The position numbers were made by a program, and so were the translations under genes. From contig JASDDO010000026.1 of NCBI GenBank assembly GCA_030015575.1, positions 72,875,433 through 72,939,432 of the forward strand: DNA of 64,000 nt. Reading direction: 5' to 3'. Positions 1 through 8,539 of this stretch are shown here, in pieces (within the stretch, counting starts at the first letter, position 1; the number at the start of each line of letters is the position of its first letter). Origin of the DNA: Agapanthus africanus (lineage: Eukaryota; Streptophyta; Magnoliopsida; Asparagales; Amaryllidaceae). Below the pieces are notes generated by a model, which did no database searches, had not been told where the DNA came from, and saw only the letters and a program-made list of their open reading frames with translations.

Positions 1-1253
1 CGGAGGTTCATAAACCAACTGCAGACTCTGTAGATGTCACCAGTGGTACACAAGAGGATGTAGAGGATATTCTTGTGGCTGTCGCCCCTTCAGCCTAGGA
101 CAGATGAAGCATTGAATGTAATCTCATATCTTACTTTCTTTCTTCTTAACGATCTTTCAATATGTCTGACCCTTTTCCTCTTTTTTTTGTTATTTCCAGA
201 ATTGCGGTAGTTAGCGTCCTCCATTGTCGATCACTCCTCAGAAGAAACTTTCGCGTGCCTACTTAATATGGCGGCCCCGCACGTGATACCTCCCCAGCGT
301 ATCATCCTTTCTTCCGGACATGGTTGGTATTCTCTTGCTTTCTGTATTATATTTTATGAAGCAACACTAACATGTCTTTATTTTAAACCACTGTCTTGCA
401 GGCTGATGATGAATTCGAGGTTCTAGACAGGCCTGGGGATCTCTCAGATTCACAATCTGTGGCCATGGGTGAGTGACACCTTAGTCCCGGTATTTTTTTG
501 GCTTATATCTCCTTTGGAAATGTGACTAACCTTTTCTGTATACTCACAGTTCTACCAACCTTGACCCTATTTGAGTCCCATATTTGCATGCCTACGGGTC
601 CTTATGCCAGATGTATGTCTGAACGGATGGCGAAGCAGAGTCTACATTCACTAGCCGCTCTTATCGAAGATCTTCGTACCGGCACTTCAGTCATTGTGGA
701 GGAATTTGCTATCGAAGCTAATGCTTCCTTGTCCGTCCTTATTACTTATCATGACGAGGCACTGGTGTGTACTTGAGTTGAGTACTGTCGGCTAGTGGAG
801 ACCTCTCTTCATGAACTTGAATGTAAACGCCTTCCTTCAGACATCTCCTCCGTGAAGGCTAAATTGAATGAACGGACTGAAAGGTGTGCTGCCAACCTCC
901 GATCCTGTGAGAAAAGGCTCAATCGAAAATTTTTGGAGAGGGAGCTAGCTTCGAAGGATTTGGGGGATCTTCAATCCCAGTTTGCAGTTAAAGCCATTCG
1001 GGCCTATGAGATTTGGCGAGTTCTCCAAGAAATTATCACGGAAGTGGTGGCTTTAGACAAAGTCGTCACTTTTACAAAAGAAATGGTGGAGACTCATAAA
1101 ACTGCCGAGAAGGAGCTTGAACGCCGATTCTATTTGTATCAACAACAGCTAGAACAGGCAGGAGATCAGCTAGCGGCGCTGATGGAATTTGAGGCAGAAG
1201 TCCGTCGGAAAAGCGAGGATCTGGATAGCTTGTTGAACCATCCACCGTCTTAG
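1..1253 (+). CDS. Antisense gene of element A, 3' exons (coiled-coil tail)
   Basis: This is the 3' part of a gene on the strand opposite to A's gag-pol and paralogous to the one at 8540-12682. The open segments at about 580-776 and 795-1253 encode a helical, Glu/Lys/Arg-rich protein that should form a coiled coil; the ERMAK, SLIEDLR-like and SCEKRL blocks match the B copy. Over one 60-residue block I count roughly 60 per cent identity. GT...AG gaps at about 323-401 and 469-549, and an acceptor near 199, fall where B has the same gaps, so splicing is likely. The PMD-bearing 5' part lies off the left edge. A fossil with about one break visible. Function unknown. Confidence 0.7.
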
Positions 1254-1318
1254 GCTTTCCCTTTTGTTGTATTCCTTCCTCATCTTTTTATTGTAACTTT
1301 CACCCATTTTGATTTATG

Positions 1319-1324
1319 AATAAA
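1319..1324 (+). terminator. Poly(A) signal of A's antisense gene
   Basis: AATAAA lies about 65 bp after the last stop codon of the antisense gene. The B copy has the same hexamer in the same ATGAATAAAAGAT context at 12792-12797, which supports a real 3' end in this orientation. Confidence 0.55.
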
Positions 1325-1386
1325 AGATACCTATTTTTTATGCTTGCACCTCTCTGCTTTTTATTTGTCCTGAGCTGGCGTGCACT

Positions 1387-1578
1387 AGTTTATTTACTCA
1401 TTTCAGAGTTCCTAGTTTATGTACTTATTTTGGAGTTTATAGTTTATTCACTCATTTCGAAGTCTCTAGTTTATGCACTCATTTCGGAGTTTTATAATTT
1501 ACTCACTCATTCCAGAGTCTCTAGTTTATTCACTCATTTCGGAGTTTCTAGTTTATTCACTCATTTCGGAGTGCTTTT
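1387..1578. repeat. 30-bp minisatellite in element A
   Basis: About six and a half diverged copies of a unit of roughly 30 bp, with consensus close to AGTTTATTCACTCATTTCGG then AGTTTCT. It follows directly after the antisense gene's poly(A) signal. The apparent small reading frames here are a by-product of the repeat, whose period is a multiple of three. Confidence 0.8.
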
Positions 1579-1919
1579 AGTTTACCTCCCTTAGGTTTAC
1601 AAGCAAATTTGCTATAACGTTGGATGTAGATAACCCCCAATCCTTTATGATAGGGATCTGTTAGGTTTGTGGTACTAGGTTTTAGGTCCATCGTACTGTC
1701 GCATTGGCTGATGTATTCCTTGATATGCAGTCCCTTAGGTTGCTGTTCGAGTAGCCCCGCGACTGTCATGTCTCTAATCCCTTCTGAGGCTGGACAAGAC
1801 GTCTTCAAGTAATCTTCTTAGGTTGGAGTATTTGTATTACCGTCGGAAGAATAAGCATTAGGTATTTGCCATGACGCTTTTAACTTGAGGTTAGGATTAA
1901 TCTGAAGCCCCGATAATTC
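1579..1919. other. Noncoding spacer of element A
   Basis: No gene or clear repeat is visible. The sequence is decayed 3' noncoding DNA of element A. Confidence 0.5.
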
Positions 1920-2370
1920 ATAAAAACGCCCTTCTAAGGTGGGATGATCCCCAATGGTCTTTAGGCTTTATATGTATTGCCGTCAAGACCCGAAGCTAGG
2001 AATATACCATCACTTCGTTCTTGCTTTGATGATGCTATACCGATTCTTTGCTGAAGTTGGGTAGACATCCAAATGACCTCTATGCTGTATGTATCGCCAT
2101 CGAGGTCTGGAGTTAGGATTTTACCATCAATCTTCTTTAATTTGATCCTTGGGTCTTGTGTTAACGTCACGTCTGCACCCTGTCGGAATGAGATGGAACG
2201 TCGAGATGATCTCTAGGCTGTAGATGTTGCCATCGAAATCTGGAGCTAGGATTTTGCTTTCACTCCACTTTCATTTAACCCTTGGGTCCTTGTTGACGTC
2301 GCGTTTGTATTTTGCTAGAGTAAGAAGGGCGTCCAAATAGTTCCTAGGCTATAGATGTGCCATCAAAACT
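1920..2370. repeat. Diverged tandem repeat, roughly 100-125 bp
   Basis: About four degenerate units share the order: a short CC/AAATGATCTCTAGGCT-like start, a TATGTATTGCCATCGA-like middle, then GAGCTAGGATTTT and CTTTGATCCTTGGGTC-like ends. One further related unit is in element B near 26240-26300, so the repeat belongs to the element family. Confidence 0.6.
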
Positions 2371-2784
2371 CAGTTCTTCTTTTGACGAAGCGTGGTGGGA
2401 AAATATGGTTCCCTTTCTTTCATTTGTGCCCATGGATCATGTACAAGAGTCAATATGGACCTACTTGCAGAGCAAAAAAAATTTTATTTTCATTTTTTTA
2501 AATTTCTTTCCGCGATACTCTATCTTTTCAGCTTTTCATATCGCGAAAGTCGTGATTACCCAATCATTTCGGCTATTTATTCGCGGTGCCCAATCATTTC
2601 GGCTATGTCATTTTTATTTTTACTTACTATTTTCATTGCAAGTTTGGAATCTGATACCAATCTTAGCATCAGCATCGCTACAACTGGGATATTGCCAGGA
2701 GCGAATCATCATTTGCCTTTGTTGATGTGGACAAAGGTGGCTTAGCAAACAGGGTTAGGATCCTGTCGACTAAGGCTTTTTGAC
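2371..2784. other. Noncoding 3' region of element A with CATTTCGG repeats
   Basis: No gene seen. It holds two copies of CCAATCATTTCGGCTAT near 2560-2610, which are more numerous in B (26450-26640), and a block near 2640-2745 that closely matches B at 26670-26765. Confidence 0.6.
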
Positions 2785-3320
2785 TTTATGAGCCATAAGG
2801 GTCTCATAAAGGTATTTCTCCCTACGAGTCGTGAGGATCTTGTAGGTGTATTTTCTCTTTAAGAGTCGTGGAGATTCCTAAGTGTGTTTTCTCTTATAAG
2901 TCATAAGGATCTTACAAGAGTATTTTCTCCTTGTAAGTCGAGAGGACTTATAAGTGTCGTTCACTATATGGGGATATTTCTCACAATTGGTGGGACTTGG
3001 TGGGAGATATACTTATTTATGCCCATGAATTGTATACAAGAGTCGATATTGGACTACTTGTACGGCAGATAAATTTTGTGGGGTTTTGGTGCCTTAAGAA
3101 TAGGTTCAGATTCCTGTATCTTAAAACTTTTGAATTCTATAAGCCGTGAGGGCCTTATAGAGGGTATATTCTCCTTACGGGTCGTGAGGATCTTGTAAGC
3201 GCATTTTCTCCTTAAGAATCGTATGAATTCCTGAGTGTGTTTCTCCTTTGTGAGTTGTGAGGATCTCACGCATGTTTTTTCTCCTTATAAAGTCGTGAGG
3301 ACTTTGCAAGTGTTTTTTTT
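2785..3320. repeat. Two ladders of ~31-bp hairpin units (element A)
   Basis: There are two blocks of about five tandem units each (about 2785-2970 and 3125-3320). Each unit has an 8-bp arm, a core close to TCGTGAGGAT, and a second arm complementary to the first, with a TTTCTCC-like linker between units. Examples are TTTATGAG (2785-2792) with CTCATAAA (2803-2810), CCTACGAG (2821-2828) with CTTGTAGG (2839-2846), and TCTATAAG (3136-3143) with CTTATAGA (3154-3161). The arms differ from unit to unit but stay largely complementary within a unit. The same ladders occur in B. Confidence 0.75.
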
Positions 3321-3579
3321 AACGAGTTCGCGCCCTTTCGGGTTTTCACTAGCTCGCTGGTAGTCCTGCTGTTTTTACTCATAGCGCCCTTTCGGGTTTT
3401 CATCCGTGCCCATTTCACTTATGGACGTATCATTTTTTTAGGCGGCCCGTAAGGTAACACACTATTAGCTGTAGGCCCCGATCTTTTTCGAAGGACTGCA
3501 TCATATAGGACCTGGGAGGGTTATGAATCGTTTATGCCCGTGGATTGTATACGGTAATCAATATGAGGATCCACCGTAT
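3321..3579. other. Noncoding 3' region of element A
   Basis: No gene seen. It matches B at about 27325-27440, including two copies of GCGCCCTTTCGGGTTTTCA, and ends with the dispersed motif CCCGTGGATTGTATAC near 3535. Confidence 0.6.
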
Positions 3580-3840
3580 GGCTAAACGTATTAGTTTAAG
3601 AACATCACGGCCTATTATTGCCGTATTTAGTTTAAGAACTTTTCGATCCAACATTCCCATTTTAGGGACGAATATTAGTTTAAGGACATTTCGGTCCAAT
3701 ATTAGTTTAGGAACGTTTTCGGTCCTTCATTAGTTTAGGGACGTTTTGGTTCATTATTCGCGTGTTTGAGGGAACGCACTAGTTTAGGGACGTTTTGGTC
3801 CATTATTAGTTAAGGGACTTCTCGGTCCATTATCGTTATT
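3580..3840. repeat. TTTAAGGAC...GGTCC dyad repeats (element A)
   Basis: About eight degenerate units of roughly 25-31 bp, each with GTTTAAGGACNTT and a following CGGTCC. In the best copies GGAC and GTCC frame a 6-base loop. The same unit is found in B's internal region (27550-27660) and in B's LTRs (4550-4890 and 37720-38010). Confidence 0.65.
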
Positions 3841-4540
3841 TTTTAGGCGACGGGGCTTTTTGATACTACTCTCAGAGTTCTGGCTTAGGAAGATAGAGAG
3901 CGGACACAAGCGTCGTCATCTATCATTGACCTAAGTCATGACTTGTCAAACGTAGTACTTTTTGAGGAATCGGCCGTTTATTGGCCAGAAGGGTCTTTCG
4001 CCATGCATATCCATGAGCAGGTAGGCCATGTTCCCCTCCGAAAACACGGGAAGACAAACGCTTTGCCTGAATTTCGGGGCAGATGCTAATTGGTGCTATT
4101 CGTCCACCTCTCCGAAGATGCCAAGTTGATTTATGACACCATGTATCGAAGGTTTAAACGAATGCGGCCGATGTAGTAGACTTCGTCAGATTCCTCCTCG
4201 TTGAGGGGTTTTTGATTGTGGGGACGCTCTTCCCTGCACGCGCAAGCCCCTGCAGTTAATTACGCTACCGCATCGCGGTAACAACTTTCTCCTTCTCCAG
4301 ATGAACACTCCGTGTCGTGGGTGTTTGTTTTGTGTTTGGTTGCCCGTGGATTGTATACGGAGACTAATTTGTGTTGTCGCCCATAGGGCGTGGACTAGTC
4401 CAAATCCGTATCTTCTTAGATTTGGATTTGGAGGTTGGGTTTAAGGATACATTAGCCTCATTTGAGACCAAGATCAACTTAAACGTTTGTTAAGGATACG
4501 TTAGTCTCATTTTTGACTAAGATCAACTTAACGGGATCGT

Positions 4541-4895
4541 TTAGATCCAACAAGAGAGCAATTTGACTCTATTGTTTAGTTTAGGGACATTGCGGTCGAT
4601 TAGTTTAAGGACATTACAGTCCAATGTTAGTGTAAGGACATCTCGGTCCATTGTTAGTTTAAGGACATCTCGGTCCATTGTTAGTTTAAAGACATCACGG
4701 TCGAGGTTAAGGACATCATAGTCCGTGAGTTTAAAGACCACACAGTCAAGATTAAGGACATCATAGTTCATGAGTTTAAGGACCCCACAGTCCAATGTTA
4801 GTTTAAAGACATCACGGTCGAGGTTAAGGAAATCATAGTCGATGAGTTTAAAGACCTCACAGTCAAGTTTAAGGACATCAAAGTCCGTAAAATGT
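4541..4895. repeat. GGAC-N6-GTCC dyad repeats in B's LTR
   Basis: About twelve units of roughly 26-28 bp of the type TTTAAGGACATCTCGGTCC followed by ATTGTTAG, grading into GTTAAGGACATCATAGTCC variants. The matching stretch in the other LTR is 37720-38010. Confidence 0.75.
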
Positions 4896-5354
4896 GTAGT
4901 TGTCGGGACCCGTCACCTCTCTGAAGATGTTGAAGGATTACAACGACAAATATCAAAGGAGTGAAGAGATGTACCCTTGAACCATAGTTGATTGGGGATC
5001 TGCAGTCCAATTTTAAACTAAGATCAATTAGTTAGATTATGAGCACATTGGCTCAGTTAAATCTGAATTGAGGACTTATAGCCAACTTGGGCTAAGTCCA
5101 ATTAAGTTTGAAATATTGGCCCTTTATTGGACCATTAGACATTTGTCTGGTTTCAGCACCCCATCATTTAGCAATGCTAAACAAGAGTTTGAGGTCTCTG
5201 ATAACATTTTTGTCTTTGACTGAGCATTAAACATTGTAGTTCTAAGTTTAACTCAACTTTGAGGTTTAGTTAAAGGAAAGGTTTTTTGCCTCTGGAAACT
5301 TGGCCAATTTGGCTAAGATTGGCTTAAAAAATAGTGTTAAATACTAGAGCATAA

Positions 5355-5870
5355 CAGTGTTAAACACTGGAAATAAAACGCTCAAATTAGTGTTAGAGAG
5401 GAAGTGTCACATGGGGACACGTGAGGGCACCCAAAGGTAGGATCAGATCTCCTTTACTTAGTTATGCAAATAAGTGTTAAACACTTTTAATCTTCTGGCC
5501 GTCATGTGTTGGCACGTGATGGATATTTATGCATTGATTATTAAAGCATTTATTAGGGGTCACGTGGTAACGCGTGAGAGCGCCCAAAGGTGGGGCCAGA
5601 TCTCCTTTACTTAGTTCTGCAAATAAGTGTTAAACACTTTTAATTTTCTGGCCATCACGTGTTGGCACGTGATGGATATTTGTGCATTAATTATTAAAGC
5701 ATTTATTAGGGGTCACATGGTAACACGCGAGAGCGCCCAAAGCCAATACTGCCTTTGCTTTTGTTCCCTATATTATGAGGGTCACGTGGGGTCACGTGAG
5801 GCATTGCCTCAAAGATTTTTCCTTCTTATTTTTGGGGGATCTGTTTAGGGGTCACGTGGGGACACGTGAT
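5355..5870. promoter_or_regulatory. Palindrome and CACGTG-pair cluster in B's LTR
   Basis: Copies of AGTGTTAAACACT lie at 5355-5369 and 5472-5486, with another near 5626. Paired G-boxes, CACGTG-N4-CACGTG or one-base variants, occur near 5507, 5561, 5655, 5713, 5780 and 5852. G-boxes are known binding sites of plant bZIP and bHLH factors; use by this LTR is inferred. Confidence 0.6.
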
Positions 5871-5936
5871 CTAATTCTTTACATGCATGGAGATCTTTCA
5901 AGTCTCTTTATTTTTTTTAGGAATTAAATTCTTTGT

Positions 5937-6240
5937 AGGGTTAAACCCTAATTTAGTTTTTAAAGGAATTAAATTCCTGTGCATGTGGAAGAATTAAATT
6001 CTTATGTAGGGTGAAAACCCTAATTTCATTTAGGAGGAATTAAATTCCTGTGAATTTGAGAGAATTAAATTCTCAAGTAGGGTTAAACCCTAGTTTTGTC
6101 TATCTTGAAGGAATTAAATTCCTATAAATTTAGGAGAATTGAATTCTCATATAGGGTTAAACCCTGGTTTTATCTTGGAGGAATTAAATTCCTGTGAATT
6201 GGGAGAATTAAATTCTCTAAACTCAATTCTCCCTCTAAGT
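5937..6240. repeat. 70-74-bp compound palindrome array with telobox
   Basis: Four units start at about 5964, 6035, 6109 and 6179. Each joins GGAATTAAATTCC, then AGAATTAAATTCT, then TAGGGTTAAACCCTA (the last unit lacks it). The third palindrome contains the plant telobox AAACCCTA. The other LTR has the same array at about 39060-39360. Confidence 0.75.
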
Positions 6241-7172
6241 TTTGGATCTGGATGGTAGAATCTCCCCGATGAGAATTAAATTCTCAACCTGTGGGGAGAT
6301 TTGCTTCTGCAGATCTTCAACCAGAGGAAGAACTAAGTTCTTTTGCAGAAGAGTTAAACTCTTAGATTGAGAATTAAATTCTCTTTTTTTCCTTATGAAG
6401 TTTTGATTCCTTTTCCCCTTTCTCACCTAGGGTTTCTTTTCTTGAGAATTAAATTCTCCTTTCTTTTCTCTCTGCTATTTGCCTTCTGAAAATTTCAAGA
6501 TCCAAAAAGATATTCTGCTTGAGAATTAAAGTTTTGGATCCTTTCTTCTCTTCTTGGCTACTATTTATAGGAGAAGGAAAAGAATCAATTTGTTTAGTAA
6601 ATCTTTCATTAATAGATTTTGTTTGTTTTTTCATAATTAATATGATCTTTTAAATCACTCAGTGAATTTTATTCACCATTGGATTTTTAATCCAAAAGAT
6701 ATTCTGTTTGTTATTTTTGGTGAAACTTAGGGAAATCTTTCCTTGTATAAAATCTTTCTATAAATTGGTGATTTTTAATCACCATTGGATTTTTAATCCA
6801 ACGGTGCTCCACTTTACAGAGCATAGTCCTTTTTGTTTGGAAAGATTTAAAGAAAATACTTTCCTAGTTAGGGTCTTTGGTTTCCCTTAATTAGAATTTT
6901 AATTCTATCAACTCATTAAGGCTTTTAAAGCCCGTCACGTGTTGGCACGTGATCCCAACGTTTGACCATTCAAATAGAATTTAATTCTATCAATTAAAGA
7001 GCTGGAGGACCTGTCACGTGTTGGCACGTGACCTTCTTTCATTCAGAATTCAATTCTGTCTCTTAACAGGGCTAAAGGACCATCACGTGTCAGCACGTGA
7101 CCTTTGGTCACGTATGAGCACGTGATGCCCTATTGGGGTCTTTCCTTAGCCGTTTTATTTATACTTTTGTTT

Positions 7173-7540
7173 GATTTAGAATTTAATTCTATGAAGTGGA
7201 GATCTTAGGAAACTATCACGTGTCAACACGTGACCCTTGGTCACCTGTGAGCACGTGATACCTCATTGAGGTATTTCCTTAGCTGTTTTGTTACATTTTT
7301 GTTTGATTTAGAATTTTAATTCTATAAAGTGGAGTCTTAGGAAACTATCACGTGTCAACACGTGACCTTTGGTCACGTGTGAGCACGTGATACCTCATTG
7401 AGGTATTTCCTTAGCTGTTTTGTTACATTTTTGTTTGATTTAGAATTTTAATTATATAAAGTGGAGATCACAGGAAACTATCACGTGTCAACACGTGACC
7501 CCTGGTCACACGTGAGCACATGATACCTCATTGAGGTTTT
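7173..7540. repeat. 132-bp G-box unit, three copies
   Basis: Units begin with GATTTAGAATTTTAATTCTA at 7173, 7305 and 7437. Each holds two CACGTG-N4-CACGTG pairs and ends in CATTGAGGTATTTCC. The right LTR has only two such units (from 43497 and 43629). Further single pairs lie at 6934, 7014 and 7081. Confidence 0.85.
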
Positions 7541-7562
7541 TCCTGATTTTTATCAGGGAACA

Positions 7563-7573
7563 AATACCCCCAC
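7563..7573 (-). other. Element B polypurine tract
   Basis: On the minus strand this reads GTGGGGGTATT, directly upstream of the 3' LTR, where plus-strand DNA priming is expected. Confidence 0.7.
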
Positions 7574-7574
7574 A

Positions 7575-7683
7575 GCGTTGTTCTCACGTGTCTGCACGTG
7601 AGTGCAACGCTGTCACCTTTGTGACCGTTGGATCTGTCTAGAGAATAGGAGAGATGAAACGTTTCCCATCACATCCTATAAAT
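7575..7683 (+). promoter_or_regulatory. Promoter of B's antisense PMD gene
   Basis: A 36-bp dyad at 7575-7610 (GCGTTG ... CAACGC) encloses two G-boxes, CACGTG at 7585-7590 and 7595-7600, four bases apart. A TATA box, TATAAAT, follows at 7677-7683. The spacing of about 80 bp and the plus-strand orientation point to transcription into the antisense gene, starting near 7705-7715 (inferred). Confidence 0.6.
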
Positions 7684-8539
7684 GCAGGGATCTCTTCAGA
7701 AGCGCCTCCTCTCTTTCATATTCTTCCTTGCTAACTTTTTCTTTTGAGAATTTAATTCTCTTTCTCAGAGCTCAGTTCTCTATCTTGAAAATTTCCAGAG
7801 TTTAACTCTGTTAAAAGATTCCCTTTTCTCAGGTAATGATCTTGAACGGCTGAAGAACTTTTGCAGAAATCTTCGTTGGATTTTAAATCCATACCAAGGG
7901 TTTTTCCCTTTAACAAGAACCCAGTTTTTTAAGTTCTTTAAAAAGAAAACCATTCAATCTTTAAACAATAGACCTTTTAAGGTTTCTCTGATCTTCAGGG
8001 ATCGATGGTGATGCTTGTCTTTTCTCTGGAATTTAATTCCATCTCAAAGAGATTTGGCTCTGAAAAAAATATTTCTGGGAATTTAATTCCCTTGTTCGAA
8101 AGGAATTTAATTCCTCTGAAGAATTTAGTTCTTCCCAGAGAACTTCTTGGGGTTTTCTTGCCCTGAGTTGTTTCTTTGCAACCAAAAAGAAGAGATTTGC
8201 AGTAGGGTTTTCTGGGAATTTAATTCCCTTGCTCTGTTTGATTTTTTGCAGAGTCCAAGATGGATTTCTTTTTGGGGAATGTGTAGGGTCATTTGAAAAT
8301 CCAATGTTCATTTATTAAGAATCTTCCTTTTGTTCTCATAGTGATTGCTTTGCCTCATCATTAGTAAGCCGCCATCTTGATTTTGTGGGACCTATGCGTT
8401 TTGTAACCAATGGTCCCATAAAATAAGTCCTTTGTCGCTTTCTTCCACTGTCTTTTTATATATGCATTTACAAACATATATATATATATACACGTGTTGG
8501 CTTCGGTTAACAGTTTCCCCTTCTTTTATTTCAGGCACA
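7684..8539 (+). other. Leader of the antisense gene, with probable intron
   Basis: A noncoding stretch between the TATA box and the ATG at 8540. A GT donor at 7833 (CTCAG|GTAATG) and an AG acceptor at 8533-8534 after a T-rich tract (TTATTTCAG) would define a leader intron of about 700 bp. The middle is rich in GGAATTTAATTCC-type palindromes like those in the LTR. Confidence 0.45.

Larger units (their letters stand above)
1..4028 (-). mobile_element. Element A, 3' part (Tat/Ogre-like LTR element, old)
   Basis: This is the 3' segment of an old Ty3-gypsy element in minus orientation, cut off from its gag-pol part by the insertion of element B at 4029. It carries the antisense PMD-type gene tail and a long noncoding region of short repeats. 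Each block has a diverged counterpart in element B: the gene tail at 12044-12682, the hairpin ladders at 12930-13105 and 26785-27325, and the last 70 bases at 27770-27840. That colinearity identifies it as the same family as B. Its 3' LTR must lie left of the window. It is clearly decayed and older than B. Confidence 0.85.
4029..7562 (-). repeat. Element B 3' LTR (left)
   Basis: A 3534-bp LTR bounded by TGTTCCC and GGGAACA, colinear with 37168-43754. From left to right on the plus strand it holds GGAC/GTCC dyads, AGTGTTAAACACT palindromes, CACGTG pairs, a compound palindrome array and three 132-bp units. No protein-coding segment is convincing. The many small open frames are products of repeats. 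Confidence 0.92.

Noticed and set aside
2785-3320. A CRISPR-like array (regular repeats with changing segments)
   Set aside because: The changing segments are short complementary arms, units are only about 31 bp, and the context is a plant retrotransposon.
5937-6165. Interstitial telomere repeats (AAACCCTA)
   Set aside because: Single motifs inside palindromes at 70-74-bp spacing, not tandem TTTAGGG arrays.
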